A stretch of 64,000 nt of DNA, taken from assembly GCF_019654975.1 (NCBI RefSeq), contig NZ_BPEW01000014.1, positions 1-64,000 on the forward strand, read 5' to 3'. Both the position numbers and the translations under genes were made by a program. Position 1 is the first letter of the stretch. The number at the start of each line of letters is the position of its first letter. This document shows positions 62,934 to 64,000 of the stretch, in pieces. This stretch comes from Shewanella sp. c952 (GTDB lineage Bacteria; Pseudomonadota; Gammaproteobacteria; Enterobacterales; Shewanellaceae). The notes beneath the pieces are model-generated. The model was not told the origin of the DNA. It did not search any database and worked only from the letters and a program-made list of their open reading frames with translations.

Positions 62934-63360
62934 TTATACCAATAAGTATAAAGATTTTATCGCTCAGCGAGAATTTAGCCGCTTTGAGGTAAGCTCATTA
63001 AATGCTCCTCGGTAACTGCTCCTGCGTTACTCTCGATAATCGCTTCTGCATTATTCTAGCTTCGAGCATCCTTGCTCTCATCCCTCCGATACCAGACCTC
63101 TAAGGAGGGAGGGAGGGAGTGCCTTAAGCATGTCAGGAACAAGCTTGCTCATGTTGTTTGCAATGAATCAAGTGCATAGTTGTTCCATGTTCAAGTTCAT
63201 TAACGCAGCATCAGAGTCGCTAAAACACGCCTATAAGAAGAAGTGCTTTGGCTTGCTACTTCTGCGTTTCATAAGGGAATAATCATTGTGCCATTATCCG
63301 CATTGAATTAGTTCGCAAAAAACACTCTGAGTAGATCAACGTCTTATACTGATTGGTATT
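62934..63360. repeat. MITE-like repeat with insertion (copy B, inverted)
   Basis: About 427 bp. The ends TTATACCAATAAGTATAAAG and CTTATACTGATTGGTATT are inverted repeats, and most of the sequence is the reverse complement of the copy at 33683-33963. It has about 165 extra bp (about 62993-63160) that contain GGAGGGAGGGAGGGAG and several related GAGCA/GCTCC segments. Its right end overlaps the stop codon of the polysaccharide deacetylase gene at 63359. Confidence 0.8.
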
Positions 63361-64000
63361 ACTCTGCTATCCACTCACCATTATCTTTGGCTCTTACCCA
63401 AGGCTGCGAAAACCAGTAGTAACCGCCTTGATGTTTACTTGGTGCCGTACAGTTATAGCGCGAACGCCCCGCAGGCAAGTCGAGCTCTGCACGAATAGTA
63501 AATTCATCAGCACTGATCCAATTAGGCTTTTTAGCACCCTGCCCTTGGATAAAACACATCAGCTGTGACGCATTGATGTCAGACATATCCAGCTTCACTT
63601 TAATCTCCGGTCGCCACTGACCAAACTGCAACTGTGGGTCACTATTAGTCTGCTCAATCACTGGCATATTAAGGCTATGCAACTTGACCTTCAAACTATC
63701 TAGATCGGCGTAAGCCCCCGCAACCGGAAACCTTGGTAACGCCGTTAAAGGTGAGTGTGGTCCAGCTGCCCCCGATTGCTGACCAAAAGCCACGAAACCA
63801 TGCTTAGTCAACATATCTTCGATCTGTTGATTGTATTCGCCATAGGGGTAGGCCAACATTTTATGGTTTTGGCCAGTCGCTTGAGCAATCTCCGATTCGG
63901 TGCGCAAAATATTATTCTCGATGCGAGTTAACCACTGCTGTTCACTCTCACCTTTTTCCATACGGATCAGGTGTTCATGTCCCCAAGTATGGTTGGCAAT
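63359..64000 (-). CDS. Polysaccharide deacetylase family protein, 5' end outside the window
   Basis: Partial gene: the frame continues past position 64000, and 213 residues are visible. The first visible residues IANHTWGHEHL contain the H-T-x-x-H-type metal motif of the NodB deacetylase domain. LAYPYGEYNQQIEDML is the later NodB strand. The C-terminal about 110 residues (from DSLKVKLHSLNMP) form an extra beta-rich domain ending WFSQPWVRAKDNGEWIAE. It probably removes acetyl groups from a cell-surface or extracellular glycan. The stop codon is formed at the end of a fold-back repeat. Confidence 0.85.
   Translation of the reverse strand: MANHTWGHEHLIRMEKGESEQQWLTRIENNILRTESEIAQATGQNHKMLAYPYGEYNQQIEDMLTKHGFVAFGQQSGAAGPHSPLTALPRFPVAGAYADLDSLKVKLHSLNMPVIEQTNSDPQLQFGQWRPEIKVKLDMSDINASQLMCFIQGQGAKKPNWISADEFTIRAELDLPAGRSRYNCTAPSKHQGGYYWFSQPWVRAKDNGEWIAE

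Overview
The window looks like part of the main chromosome of a Shewanella or a close marine gammaproteobacterial relative. The evidence is a CymA-type tetraheme quinol dehydrogenase (34214-34780), a menaquinone block (menD-menH-menC-menE), the ftsX-ftsE-ftsY / rsmD divergon next to rpoH, a lexA-sulA operon, and a long cytochrome c oxidase (cox/cta) operon. All are vertically inherited genes in an order I associate with Shewanella. No prophage, integron, complete insertion sequence, CRISPR array or tRNA was recognised. The mobile-type material is limited to small fold-back repeats.

Layout. Positions 1-315 hold the two promoters of a ribosomal RNA operon that reads leftward out of the window. 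Positions 1035-3841 encode a tandem pair of M16 peptidases, one active-type and one inactive-type lipoprotein. Positions 4168-11205 carry three cyclic-di-GMP genes (PilZ, CSS-EAL and PAS-GGDEF-EAL) around a metallopeptidase-like protein, a methyltransferase and a small exported protein. Positions 11423-22317 are mixed housekeeping and transport: DTW-domain tRNA modification, a Bcr/CflA pump with a LysR regulator, a DUF885-like peptidase, a Sel1-repeat protein, a YciC-like membrane protein, a DUF2780 protein, a TerB-like protein, and YjeH with an Lrp-family regulator. Positions 22429-27450 are the men operon. A 51-bp tandem hairpin repeat then precedes rpoH, ftsXEY, rsmD, a DUF1145 gene and cymA.

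Positions 35163-42134 form a copper/silver-type resistance region. It has two small Cys-containing exported proteins, a UPF0319-like protein, a three-module heavy-metal-binding protein, a CusB-type adaptor with three N-terminal metal-binding modules, and a CusA-type RND pump, but no outer-membrane channel gene. Positions 42199-50883 hold a two-domain VOC protein, a membrane GGDEF cyclase, a YiaV/YiaW-like pair with an AraC regulator, an aromatic amino acid permease and plsB. Positions 51153-52325 are the SOS operon lexA-sulA with two SOS boxes.

Positions 52763-62004 encode the aa3-type oxidase and its assembly system: subunit II with two fused cytochrome c domains, subunit I, Cox11/CtaG, subunit III, a DUF2909 protein, SURF1, an associated membrane protein, heme A synthase, heme O synthase and a SCO copper chaperone. 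The last part has an unrecognised protein that aligns by eye with FtsZ/tubulin folds but lacks the GTP-binding loops (62203-62802), a large fold-back repeat, and the 3' part of a polysaccharide deacetylase gene.

The most notable observations are the degenerate FtsZ-like protein, the 51-bp repeats with compensated stem changes, the ctaA 5'-end duplication whose codon differences are mostly synonymous, the tandem cytochrome c domains of subunit II, and the metal cassette with repeated CPMHP...CPKCGM modules.
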